A DNA stretch of 64,000 bases. Origin: Liolophura sinensis. Its lineage: Eukaryota; Mollusca; Polyplacophora; Chitonida; Chitonidae. Where the stretch lies: positions 40,907,385 through 40,971,384 of the forward strand of contig NC_088295.1 of NCBI RefSeq assembly GCF_032854445.1, in the 5' to 3' direction. How positions within the stretch are numbered: position 1 is the first letter of the stretch; each line of letters opens with the position of its first letter. The notes under the pieces were generated by a model. That model saw nothing but the letters and a program-made list of their open reading frames with translations. It made no database searches and was not told the origin of the DNA. Shown here piece after piece: positions 24,401-34,751 of this stretch. The translations under genes and the position numbers were made by a program.

Positions 24401-27400
24401 GGGATTTAAGGTCGTACTTAACAATTTTTCAGTCACATGACGACTAAGGAATCCTTAGAGTGCATGTAATGTGCTTCCTTGTTGCAGGACGGATTTCCAC
24501 CGCTCTTTTATCTAGTGCTGCTTCAGTGAGAAGCTTACCGAAGGCAAATGAGCCGCCCCGCCCGAGCTATTATACTGATACGGGTCAACCAGTTGTTGCA
24601 CTATCTCCTTCATGCTGAACGCCAAGCGAGCAAGTTACAACTTCCTCTAATTAAGGTCTTAGGTGTTACTCGACCCAGGACTGACCCTGTATTTACCTCT
24701 CCCCAAGCGGACGCTCTACCAACTGTGCTATCGGGCCAGTTTCTATGATGAGCATGGCCAGAATTTAGTTCAGACTTCCTATCATTCCTAATGGTTCTAA
24801 TTCAAGAATACAAATTGCTAACATTTGCACAGAAAGTAAATTAACGCCCAGTGTGTCAGTAAAACTTACACAGTATATCAGGAACCTGGCTGCCTGTCCC
24901 AGTGTGTTGACACACTGCTGGATATACTGTATAGCCACGTCATACCACTTCTCCAGGTAGTCACGGATACCTGTGTTAATCTCTGTCAGCTGAAATTAAT
25001 CATGAGACATAAATCCTGTGCCAGATACATTCATTTACTACTGTTTGATGCCACACTCAAGGATTTTTAACTTATACAATGGCGGTCAGTTTTATCGGTG
25101 GAGGAAATGGAAGTGCCAGCGGTACACTACTGATTTTCCATGTGTGACGTACACATATGCCAGTCATATTTTTTAAGGCAGCCCAAAAGTTGGAGATCAC
25201 ATGATTGGCGAAAACAAAATGGCCACCTTATGTTAAAACATAGGGAAAACGGACCGTGTCTGCCACTCTGCCAGTGACATGTAAGCCCCGCTTGCACAAA
25301 AGACATCACATAACCTCAACAGAAATACTCACACTAATAATTTTCTGGAAAATTATACAACTTCAATGAATACACTATCACCTTCAATATTTTCCTATGT
25401 TTTAGCAGATTAGGGGGACAACTGTTTTTGCCCACACCGTCTATTGCTGAGAAGATCACGCAGTCTCTAGTCCTAAAGAATCGGTGGTAGACAAGTCATC
25501 TTCAGTAAATGTCAGGATGTGAAAATGGCCACGCAAGCATTGCAGGCCGCTTACAGTCACCACGGCCTCATAAACACTGAAAGCATGGCGTGCAATGTTC
25601 CCAATGTGGTCACTGGGAGTTTAAAGTCCAGCTCATGCTGGTGTCCTCTCTGAACGTGTGCTTGAAGGTCTGTCAGTAACCTGCGGATGGTCATGGGTTT
25701 CCTCCAGGTTCTGCTTGGTTTCCTGTCACGATAAAGCTGGCCATTGTCGTATAAGTGAAATATTCTTTAGTAAAAACATCAGGGTAAAACATCAATCAAT
25801 CAGTTCAAATCCTATTTTTGACAACAACCTGATTAGAAATGGCAAAATGTATCTTGCAAGGTTTGAATACATGCAGCTTTAAAGCAAATCATTCATTGCA
25901 GAGGCACACTAAAGTCTTTGCATTTAACACATGTAGAAGCAAGAAAATCAACTAGACACATGCACATATAAACAATGTAACATTAATTCTACACAACACC
26001 TCTAAAATCCCCAAGATTTACATGTGACATGTGAACAAGTCTATCTGATAACATGCAAATCTTGCTCTAAAACGTGCTTTTGCCTTGCACAAATTTTATG
26101 CCATAATTTCTTACAGCCTCCCTGCAGATATAATAAGATTGATAATACATGTATTAATAAACTCCACCTGAATATTTTAGTGGGTTTATAGAAGGCAGGT
26201 ATTAAAAATGTCACAATGTATACAAATACACAGGGCCTTGTCAAAATCAATCCAAATTGAAGCTGAAATCCCCCTTATTTTGACAACTGAAAGGTGAAAA
26301 CATTTAAGTCACAAATCTAAAACCTTGGGAGCTACCCTCTACAAAACTCCAATTACTATCCTTTGCTAAGTACATGCACATGTTCAATAGCTTCAATGCA
26401 TCTCCAAGCCTAATTATTATTGAGGGGCTGATTTGTATACTGTTACCATAAGTCAGCACTGTAATATACACACTTACATATTGAAATCACATGCCAAAAG
26501 AAAGTCAGTTTTTATTTTGCTGTTCAACAAATGGAAAACAAAAATACCTGTGACTTGGAAGTGTTTTCTTCTGGTTTAACTGCCTCCCAGCCCTGAAGAG
26601 TTACAACATGCAATCAAAAGTGAAACTAAAGTAACACAGGAATAAGAAGTGAAAAGAACAATTTGACGAATAACACAGCATGCCATGAAGTCAAGCAACA
26701 CAATACTTTTTCACAAAAAGGAAAAAGGAAATCACAAGCACAATATTTACTGACATCTTGTATAAACAACATCATAACAGTGATGGGGGGAAATTATATG
26801 CCAATAAAAAAATCATATAAAATAAAAAATACAGCAAAGCAACATGACTGAATAAAAATCATTTTCAACATAGGCAAGACCATCAATAGAAATATGCTCA
26901 ATGGGCATAACCCATCCGTCCCTCTAAAAGGGAACCTAATCTGAAGTTTTTATTGGATTTTGATAAAATGTTAATTTCCTCAAAATCTGTTTCTTTGACA
27001 TCAACCAGAGGGAGTTCTCTACAACCCTCACTTTTTATGACAGGGTTGGGTTATGCCCAGCAAATAATTTTCTAACGAATGGCCTAAAATAGTTCACAGT
27101 GACTATAGTGACTATAACAGAACAAACATGGTATGTACACATGTGTACACATGTGCCAATGAAAACACGAACATTCAACAAGACTCAAGTTATTATGCTA
27201 CAAATGCACAAGGCATGTTCCTTCATGCATGAATATTCATGACACGCTGACTGTTTCAGATTCTCACCTCGGCATCAATCAGCTTTAACAAACCCTGGCT
27301 GTACTGGTCGAGTTCCTTCTGAAAGCTGAACTCTGTTATGGTACATACATCAAGAACATGTCTAGCTGGGAATCCACTCACATTACATGTATTGTTTTGT

Positions 27401-30400
27401 TAAAGGGTCCATGCAGGTAGTCCTACGGGACACCTACTTGTTCAGATTATTATTATTATTATTATTCTACCGATTTTGGGGAAAACTTACAGCCCAGACC
27501 GTTTAACCAATTGACTTAAAATTTTGCAGTAAAATTCCCCTGTACTTGAAGTAGTGTTCTGGGACGTGCATTTTTTTCTAGGTCAAATTGTAACATTGTA
27601 CTAATTTTGAAATTTCGTTTCTTTTTTACATATTCTGGTGTACTTTGGGCCGCTGATTCCGAATCCACTTCTGTTTTTTGTTTACCTTTGTAACTTTTTA
27701 AAGATATAGTCAGTTTAGTTATGTAATTTCAATGGCTGTAACCACGAACTATGGGAGCTAGAAATCTGAAGCTTTCACTAAACTGTAGCCCAAGACATGC
27801 TCTTTCTCAAGGTGGAGACCGATTTGAGTTCTGATCAATAGTTTTCTCACTAGATGAGTTTAAATGGCACAATCGTTTTTTTGAAATGTAAATATTTCAG
27901 CCTACTGCTTTAATATTGATTCAGATAGAAACTGGGCTGATTTAGTATGATAGAGTACGATGGAAATTACAACTAATTACATGGACTCTAGCCGAAACTG
28001 CTTTGAAGTTTACTATTAAAAGATTTATAGAAATGTAACACATTTAACATAGTGTGGGTTGGCACTACTACATATACCAACATTGGCACGTGTATTTGTT
28101 GTAAATAACCTCACTAAACTATATTTACCTGTGAAAAGCAGCTCTATAAGTTCTAAGGTCTGACTATAAGTCGATGTCTGTCTGTTTGTTGGTCCAATTT
28201 TTTAGATTCTGTCTTTTAACAAGGGTACTGAGTGATGGACAACATTGACTCTTTGCATAATGCCATAGCTATTGTAAACTTCTTTTTTTCCTTGCACCAA
28301 ATAGAAAATAGTGTATCTTGATAATTTTACAAAGGATACAGATCCAGGCCATCTTCTGGGTCAGCAAGAAAGCAGAGCACAAACTCTCTGGAATTAACTC
28401 CCTTCCCATTACCCTCCTGTGCTGTCTGATCTAAATGCCGCAGCAGGCTGAAATACATCTGACAAGAGAAGGCCACAGAATCGTCTGCATCACTGAAAAT
28501 AAAGTTGCAGGAAACTGAATACACATCACTGTATTAAATAAAACAGTGACAGACATCCACATGAATGTAATTTCTGCAATTTTTTTAACAATACATGGTG
28601 CTGCTGGATACCAAAAGCACTTTTGGTAAAGAGTAACAATTTCTACCTTTAACTGGTGATTATGTAGCGATATTTTAAGAGCACTAATAAAATCACACTT
28701 GTTTGGTACCCTGCAATACAGTGGGTATACAGGATACGTTCCTTCCATAAACTAACTAACCACTACGCTCAACAGTGATGGCTCAGATCAGTGATGTTAA
28801 GGGGATGAAATCTATTTGGTTAGAGTAGCTCACTGATGATGCCTGCTTTTGTCCCATTTTGATGACTTTTACAATGAGATGTAGTAAGCACAAAGCTTAA
28901 GGAGTTACGGTGCACGTGTGTACATTCAAATACATCTCACTATTGGAGGCGTTAACGGGGAACCCAGAGAACTGCCTGCATTTCCATAGCTGCTTCACCT
29001 GAAGTTCAGCATTTTTCAAGTGGCACATCTTCCTTAATTCTGTTTGATTCATCCACCTTATTGTTCACTTAATAGTTTTTTTATGAACTTTGATTAATTT
29101 ATGAACAGAAAAATTTGAGTGTTGACATCAAAATTATCATTTTCAGGCTTTTATGTGCTTCTGAGTATGCACTTTTACTTAGCAAACTTTACCAGAAATA
29201 CAGTACTCCATGAACCATACACCCCTGATACATGCATGTTGCAGGGTCCAGGCTGCACTATACATGTACATACCTTAGATTTAGTGATACAATACTGCCA
29301 GTCCCACTGTACACAGCACCACGGGAGATCTTGTGAGCCAGACATTTTCTGAGCCCTGTTTCTTTCTCTGCTGACAAGTTGGTCGATACAACTGAAAGAC
29401 TAAAAATAAGCCAACATGAGTTACACAGATATTAGGGGGGAGTGGTACATGGTGTCATGCTCACCATCTATTCTGAATTATACACATAAGTGTCCAGTAC
29501 ATACAATGGCCTGGAAAACAGAAATACTACAGGGATAACAATTTTAAAACTAAAAAATGAAAAGAAATAAGTGCTTACCTGAATCACTCAAACTTGCAAT
29601 AAACAAGCTGATGAAAGAAACACATAATACATCTTTACTTCCATACATGTATGTGATTGGTGTTAGCATGCTGAGTAAACACACAGCATCTGTATGCCTG
29701 CAGCCATTGTTCTCAAAGCCTTGGAGGTAATAGGCTGTCCATAGTGCTCTCTTGTGTGGTCTTGCATGAAGTAGCAGGAAGCAGTCAACACATGTTACTT
29801 AACAATTTATAGCACCAAGTAAAGTAGCGGTTAACTATTGTATGAAAGCAAATACCTGAAGTCTCCATCAGCTGTAGCCTCTGCCTGTAGGAAGTCTGAT
29901 ACTGACAACTCTTTAAACAGGTTATTGTCCTTTACAGAGTCATCCTTCTGACCAGATCTCTGAAATCTAGTGAATATGTATTTCTTTATTCATTTGATGA
30001 TGGCAATCATGTTATTATTACTATATGGGTAGAAGAATCCACTACTGTACACAGCCACTGCACCTCAAACTGTTTGCCTTCAAGTCACAGCCAAAAGAGT
30101 TTAGTAAATTTGCACTACCTCTGAGCATTTCTTGTGTAGAACTTTCATGACAAACATTACGCCTTCATTACTGGTCGCTATGGTAATTACGTATGTGTGC
30201 ACTTGGGGTTCATACTAACTGTTGTGTGGAACAACCCAACAGATGGCTCTGTTTGATAACTGAGAGTACCGGTACCAACAGAATTACATCACTGTTTATC
30301 AACCTTTATGTCACCCCTACTGGGGTTTTATTTTTAGATTAGATTGAGATTTATTTATTTATTTATTTGATTGGTGTTTCACGTTGTACTCAAGAATATT

Positions 30401-32273
30401 TCCTCGGTCATTGCGCTGCGTTAATGTGCTAACCAACTGAGCGAGCATAATGAGAGTACTAGTATTTAGCTTAAAAACACACTGATGCTCATTTTACATA
30501 GGCCTTACATGTATATTAAATCCACACAGACTGCTATTTTCAGGATATAAATTTGCTTTCTCCTCTATTATTCCACCATGTTTACTTCACTATAGATTTT
30601 TCAAGACAAACATGTTCCGTTTTGTTAGTTTACCATCCAAAGCATATCCAGTTAGTAATAAAACCGTTTTATTGTCATATTTACAATTTGTTCTAAATGA
30701 CAGAACTGTGTTTTGACAATTCTGTCTAAACAAAACATAAAAAATAATATGACACTTGCCTGTGATTAGGAAATCCCCAAACAATGTTTTGTGACAAGGA
30801 GTTACATACATATACAACGATGTCCCCTAGTAGAAGGATTTTACTAATTCTAACATTAACAGACTTTGAGCTGCCTCAGTGGAAGGCCATGATAAGGATA
30901 CTAGAAAAGGACACCCCCAAATCACAGTTTACTCTACACTGACATGGGTTTGCCATTAATTCCACTAACCCATCTAAGCATCAAGACTGAAGATCTTTAT
31001 TTTCTATCAGTGACAACTTTGGCTTTCATAAAACACGATGAAACTTTCACTCAAAGTGTCCATTTGGAAGCACACAGGAAAAACAGCACAATATTTCACA
31101 GCCTTCTCATACTCACTGTTAATGCTAATGAAATCTGTCTCTTCATCCACACTTGAATTTCACTGTTTAACTTAACAAGATATTGATTCCTGGTCCATCA
31201 AGGTTGAACTAGCTGTTCTATCAGGGGTAATTTATATACATATAGGCTCAGGAAAATGAATACAATTATCTAACTGTTATTCATAGTCTAGACTCTGAAT
31301 ACAGCTTACGGCAGATATTGTGATATCATAAGCATGACAGCATGCTGCAGTTTTAGTCAGAATTAACTCCATTTAAAGTCATTAAGAGTTTCAATGTGTA
31401 TGACCTGTTTGACAGAAGCACTCCATGTGCACACAATGGCAGGTGCAAGTCAAGCGTGAATCGAGAGATGTTGAAGATTTCATTCATCAAAATATTGTTC
31501 AAAATGGACTTACCACGCAACAGCTAACAGTGGACAAGGAAAGAATGACTGTAAATGCTTGGATGTAGGTGAAACAAGACAAGGTGGGTAATTTAGTGCT
31601 AGCAACATTTGGAAACTCTTAATGATTTAATGACTTTTGACTAAAACTGCAGTATGCCGTCAGGCTTTTCACAATATCTGCTGCAAGTTCTGGTCAGAAT
31701 ATTTGGACTAGGGCCTATGTCATTCATTTATTTATTTATTTATTTATTTGATTGATGTTTTACGTCGTACTCAAGAATATTTCACTTATACAACGGAGGC
31801 CAGTAATTTGGTGGGTGAAAACCGGGCAGACCCCAGGGGAAACCCACAACCATCAGCAAATTGCTGACAGATATTCCCACATACGGCAGGAGAGGAAGCC
31901 AGTATGAGCTGGACTTGAACTCGCAGCGACCACATTGTTGAGAGGCTTCTGGGTCACTACACTGCGCTAACCGAGTGAGCGTCATTCACTAAATTAACTG
32001 TTATTGTCAGTGGTGATAATTCAGGAAAATGCTCTGATCTGGCTCATACTTATCACCACAGCCACAGTAAAACATTGATGTTACCACTGGGATCCCGAAT
32101 TTCGTGAGAGTTCACAAACATTACCTGTGAGCAACATACGAGTACAGAGCATAGAAACGTTTGTCTGACTCGTTCGTCTTTGATGTCGATTTATCAAGTT
32201 CGTTTTCAATAGATTTTTCACTGTCCAGACTGATACCGCTATTAGATTTGGCACTCTGCGTATCGTCCGCCAT
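21475..32273 (-). CDS. C17orf75: Njmu-R1 (C17orf75) homologue, complete, 12 exons
   Basis: Predicted third subunit of the WDR11-FAM91A1 complex, which helps capture endosome-derived vesicles at trans-Golgi golgins. Exons (minus strand): 32273-32125, 29966-29856, 29399-29274, 28492-28340, 27325-27268, 26592-26548, 24989-24870, 24047-23983, 23431-23253, 23051-22951, 22507-22437, 21625-21475. The sum is 1329 nt, 442 aa (human protein about 396). Matches to the family, in order: YALYSY; DFSLSVVSTNL then KISRGAVYSGTGSIVSL (human DDFSLSLADTNL, KRLSRGAVFEGLGNVASV); FVLCFLADPEDGLDLF-QKELDQY; WSEALAGGSN; IESYKLKCIQDVNSLTRLIR; YVFLKTCGNGKILL; and a C-terminal ALEEYIQ helix. In three introns the homology-supported acceptor is the upstream of two closely spaced AGs. 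There are no membrane segments. The start ATG is preceded by a GGAGG-rich leader and followed by MADDTQSAKS. The stop is inside a minisatellite. Confidence 0.93.
21755..22079. mobile_element. MITE-like element (family M1) with perfect 21-bp inverted ends
   Basis: The left end taggtttggcaaaattttgt(t) at 21755-21775 is repeated exactly, inverted, at 22059-22079. A subterminal 'cccaaatcaacgtcagagtg' / 'cactttggtttgggg' pair extends the symmetry. It is 325 bp, non-coding, and lies in the last intron of Njmu-R1. Flanking TA is possible as target site. A second, reversed copy is at 61924-62272. Confidence 0.8.
24387..24739 (-). mobile_element. tRNA-derived SINE, family 2, with 12-bp target-site duplication
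   Basis: Read on the minus strand, the head 'ggcccgatagcacagttggt' has a tRNA-like A box, and 'ctgggtcgagtaac' stands where a B box belongs. The tail ends in 'gtacgaccttaaatcccaag'. The element is flanked by direct repeats tttctatgatga (24375-24386 and 24740-24751), a clear target-site duplication. About 353 bp, in a Njmu-R1 intron. A short tail-only copy is at 53570-53622. Confidence 0.85.
25617..25803 (+). mobile_element. SINE family 1, diverged 5'-truncated copy
   Basis: It starts in the middle of the family unit ('aagtccagctcatgctggtg') and runs through 'cctgcggatggtcatgggtt' and the 3' core 'gtcgtataagtgaaatattc' to 'aacatcaatcaatca'. The tRNA A box is missing. Several substitutions make it one of the older copies in the window. 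Confidence 0.8.
27409..28130. other. Unexplained non-coding block in Njmu-R1 intron, possible repeat
   Basis: It begins near 'gggtccatgcaggtagtcct', has a short (ATT)n run at 27448-27468, and continues with sequence whose texture differs from the flanking intron ('ccgattttggggaaaactta'). No open frame, terminal repeat or second copy was found in the window. It may be a transposon remnant; this is a guess. Confidence 0.25.
28990..29215 (+). repeat. Dispersed repeat, copy 1 of pair (R2)
   Basis: The block around 'cacctgaagttcagcatttt' through 'gattcatccacctta', the following 'gaactttgattaattt', and the 'cagaaatacagtactcc' end corresponds to 39921-40135 in a PDAP1 intron, same orientation. No coding potential or clear ends. 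The Njmu-R1 exon at 29274-29399 follows closely. Confidence 0.6.
30351..30450 (-). mobile_element. SINE family 1, internally deleted copy
   Basis: Only the two ends of the element remain: the tail plus core 'atttgattggtgtttcacgt...actcaagaatatttc', joined directly to the tRNA-like head 'cattgcgctgcgttaatgtgctaaccaactgagcgagc'. About 150 bp of the middle is gone. Confidence 0.8.
31727..31980 (-). mobile_element. SINE family 1, full-length copy with 8-bp target-site duplication
   Basis: The minus-strand order is tRNA-like head (A-box region 'cggttagcgcagtgtagtga', B box 'gagttcaagtcc'), body 'ctggcttcctctcctgccgt', 3' core and a (TAAA)n tail. It is flanked by gtcattca at 31719-31726 and 31981-31988. 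It lies in the first intron of Njmu-R1. Confidence 0.9.
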
Positions 32274-32288
32274 CCTCCCACCACTCAA

Positions 32289-32540
32289 CTTCCGTCTGTC
32301 ATCTGCTTGCGGTGGGGCTTACCGACAGGCTACAACAAAGCGTACAAACACTCTCCTCACAGCGACAAAGTCGTGGGTGTTGACTCTGCTCTTGAAGTTT
32401 TGGTTCTACCAAGCTCTTTCAGCTTCCGTCTGCTCACGGAGGCTCAGTTGCAGGCTACAAGGCGTAGCAGACAAGGTGAAACGATCTCCTCATAGTGATA
32501 AACTCGTAGATGTAGACACTGCTCATGAAGTTTTCCGCTT
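32289..32540 (+). repeat. Diverged two-copy tandem duplication (about 134 bp) upstream of Njmu-R1
   Basis: Unit 1 starts at cttccgtctg 32289, and unit 2 at 32423. Corresponding blocks are 'tctcctcacagcgacaaagt' at 32352 and 'tctcctcatagtgataaact' at 32485. Over 16 aligned codons starting there, all five third-position differences are synonymous (H, S, D, V, V), while four codons change amino acid. Each unit is open in one frame, but the two frames differ, so no single protein covers both. It begins about 16 bp upstream of the Njmu-R1 ATG, in its promoter or 5' UTR. Confidence 0.75.
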
Positions 32541-34751
32541 TATTTATTTGATAGCAGTTCTGGGGGCTATTCACACATAGAAAACTACTACAGACCTGCC
32601 ATGTTAAGGTACTTGTTATAATTATGTACTATTATCATTGGATCCCACAGAGGCAGTTGCCGCAAGTGGTTGTCCCCATGTACTAGTACCATCATTGGTA
32701 AATCCACACGAACCTTAAACTTAAAATTCCAACACCAGCCATTCATTTTTATATAATAGTGCCTTTATTTCCATCACATTGAAAAATACGGAGGATGTTC
32801 TTTCCCGTGACCATTTTATTGGTTACTCCAAGAATCTTGCTGACTTGTCAACTGAAGTTTGTCAGCCATTCAGTCAGCGCATGTGTCAGTTTAAAATACT
32901 TTTATTTTCTGTCTCCTATGTTTAAAGTTCTCAGCAGACCTGATTCGAAAACAATCCCATTGACTCAAAGTTTAATGCTGTCCACTGGTATGCCCTCCTT
33001 CACTCAACTACCAGTATTAATGAACTAAAAAGATTTCAACGTCTTCATTTCACAAGTGTTTTAGTACCTTTGTAGATTTCAAGTAGACCAATAAAAACAC
33101 CCACTTCTGCTTTATTAGGGTTTTGTATAAGAAATCTTCCAGGAACTATACATTCTTGGTCATTAGGCAACGATTTAAATTTAAAAAAGCAGACCACTGT
33201 ACATTACATAGAATCTGACCCACAGAGGTGCATTTATAGAGGTAAATAAATGCCATAAGGCCTTTTTTTGTTGGGTTTTTTTTTTCTGTTGGTGTGCTGG
33301 AACATCCAACTTTCCAACACACCTGGAAACATAATTCTGAGATCAACAGCACTCTCAGGAAACCATGAATCAGGGAAAAATAAGCAACTTGGTCACGGAG
33401 AGTCTTAATTCATTTAAGGTAATTGGTGGTCAGGAATGTTGCAAACAGCGTAAAGCATGAATGACACAATGCCTATAATCCACCGCTAAAGATCAGACAA
33501 AACTAAAAATCACTTGCTTCAAATTCACTTGATTTATTCAGTTTAATAATTTGGAACCTGTTTCGCCCTAAAATACAGGCTTGAAAACTGTACAGTTTAA
33601 ACACATTTGTTTTGTGCCATCATCATATACCCAGTGTTCCACCCAATCCTCAAACCACACTGACAGCTAGAGCCTTTAAATCGTACAGCCTGAGACTCCA
33701 CCAAATACCATGACTGATTATGAGAATATTTTAGCCATTATAATCATAATTTATGTGAGAAGAAACTTATTTATTTCATCGGGGTTTTACGCCCTACTCA
33801 AGAATTTTTCCGATGACGGTCACAATTATGGTGGGAGGAAACCCATGACTATCCGCAGGTGGCTGTCAGACCTTTTCACGTACAAATGGAGAGGAAGAAG
33901 TATGAGATGGACTTGAACTCGCACGGCATAGGTGAGAGGCTCCAGGGTCATTGTGCTGCACTACCTCGCTAACCACTATGCCCAAGACGAAAAAAGGTGT
34001 ATTCTGTACTCTAAATTACAGTACAAAAATACCTGACAATCAGACTATGAAATCCAGGAAATTCTCCAGCAATGAGGCTGGAGAATCAGAGACATGTTTA
34101 TACCAAATATAGTGGACAACTTTCAACAAAACAGCTGCACCCAAGCCAGCAAGAAGTAAATTTATCTCTGACAGAATAAAGCCATCAGGTAAAATGTGAG
34201 GCACTCAGGCATATAGATAAAAACCTGATTTTTTTTAATGAATTATAGATCAAATTACTTCAATAATTGTAGAAATTTAAATGGCACAGGAAATATAGGA
34301 CAATAACTTTAGGCAAGACAGAATGCTATGCAGCCTCTGGCAGATGCTGGTGTGCAAGGACAAACTTCAGAAGACTAACTGGTTACATGTGATTAGCAAT
34401 AAGCTGGACTACAAGATGAAACACATTTAAGCATACAATGAATGACACAAAGCCTAACGTGAAGCCTGAGATTTTAAACAACAGTCGTACAGTCACTGCA
34501 TTGGAATACCATATATTAACCGTGGCTCACTTGGCCATGCACTCAGTTGTGCTGCTCAGGTTATGTCATGAGCTGATATAAACGATGATAAGCATAGTCA
34601 AAGAGTCAATAGGACCAGGCAAGTTCTTGATATAAAACACAATGCCACTGGACTATGACAGCATTAGCCACCAATAATCCACGAAAACTCCTCCTTTCCA
34701 TCCTGGTTGGCGTGAACAACGCAGTGGACATTCCTTGGACAGACTCACATC
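32541..34751. other. Intergenic region between Njmu-R1 and BUD31
   Basis: No gene supported. It contains the BUD31 3' UTR at its right end and a SINE at 33767-33983. Short open frames have no codon pattern or splice context. A clear poly(A) signal for BUD31 could not be selected. Confidence 0.4.
33767..33983 (-). mobile_element. SINE family 1, diverged copy
   Basis: The plus strand reads tail, 'gttttacgccctactcaaga', 'cacaattatggtgggaggaa', 'actatccgcaggtggctgtc', 'gagatggacttgaactcgca' and ends at the A-box region 'ctacctcgctaaccactatg'. The central 'gggcagagcccgggg' block is deleted. Intergenic, downstream of BUD31. Confidence 0.85.

Noticed and set aside
28327-28340. Donor 'ttt|gtaaaa' for the Njmu-R1 exon ending near 28327
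   Set aside because: The donor at 28339 (gtatcc) with the acceptor before 27325 gives GLDLFQKELDQY, matching the family exactly, whereas the later donor inserts extra residues.
32161-32580. 139-codon + strand frame antisense to Njmu-R1 exon 1
   Set aside because: Its first part is the reverse complement of a well-supported coding exon. Only the repeat part (32289-32540) has any coding-like signal, and it is split between frames.
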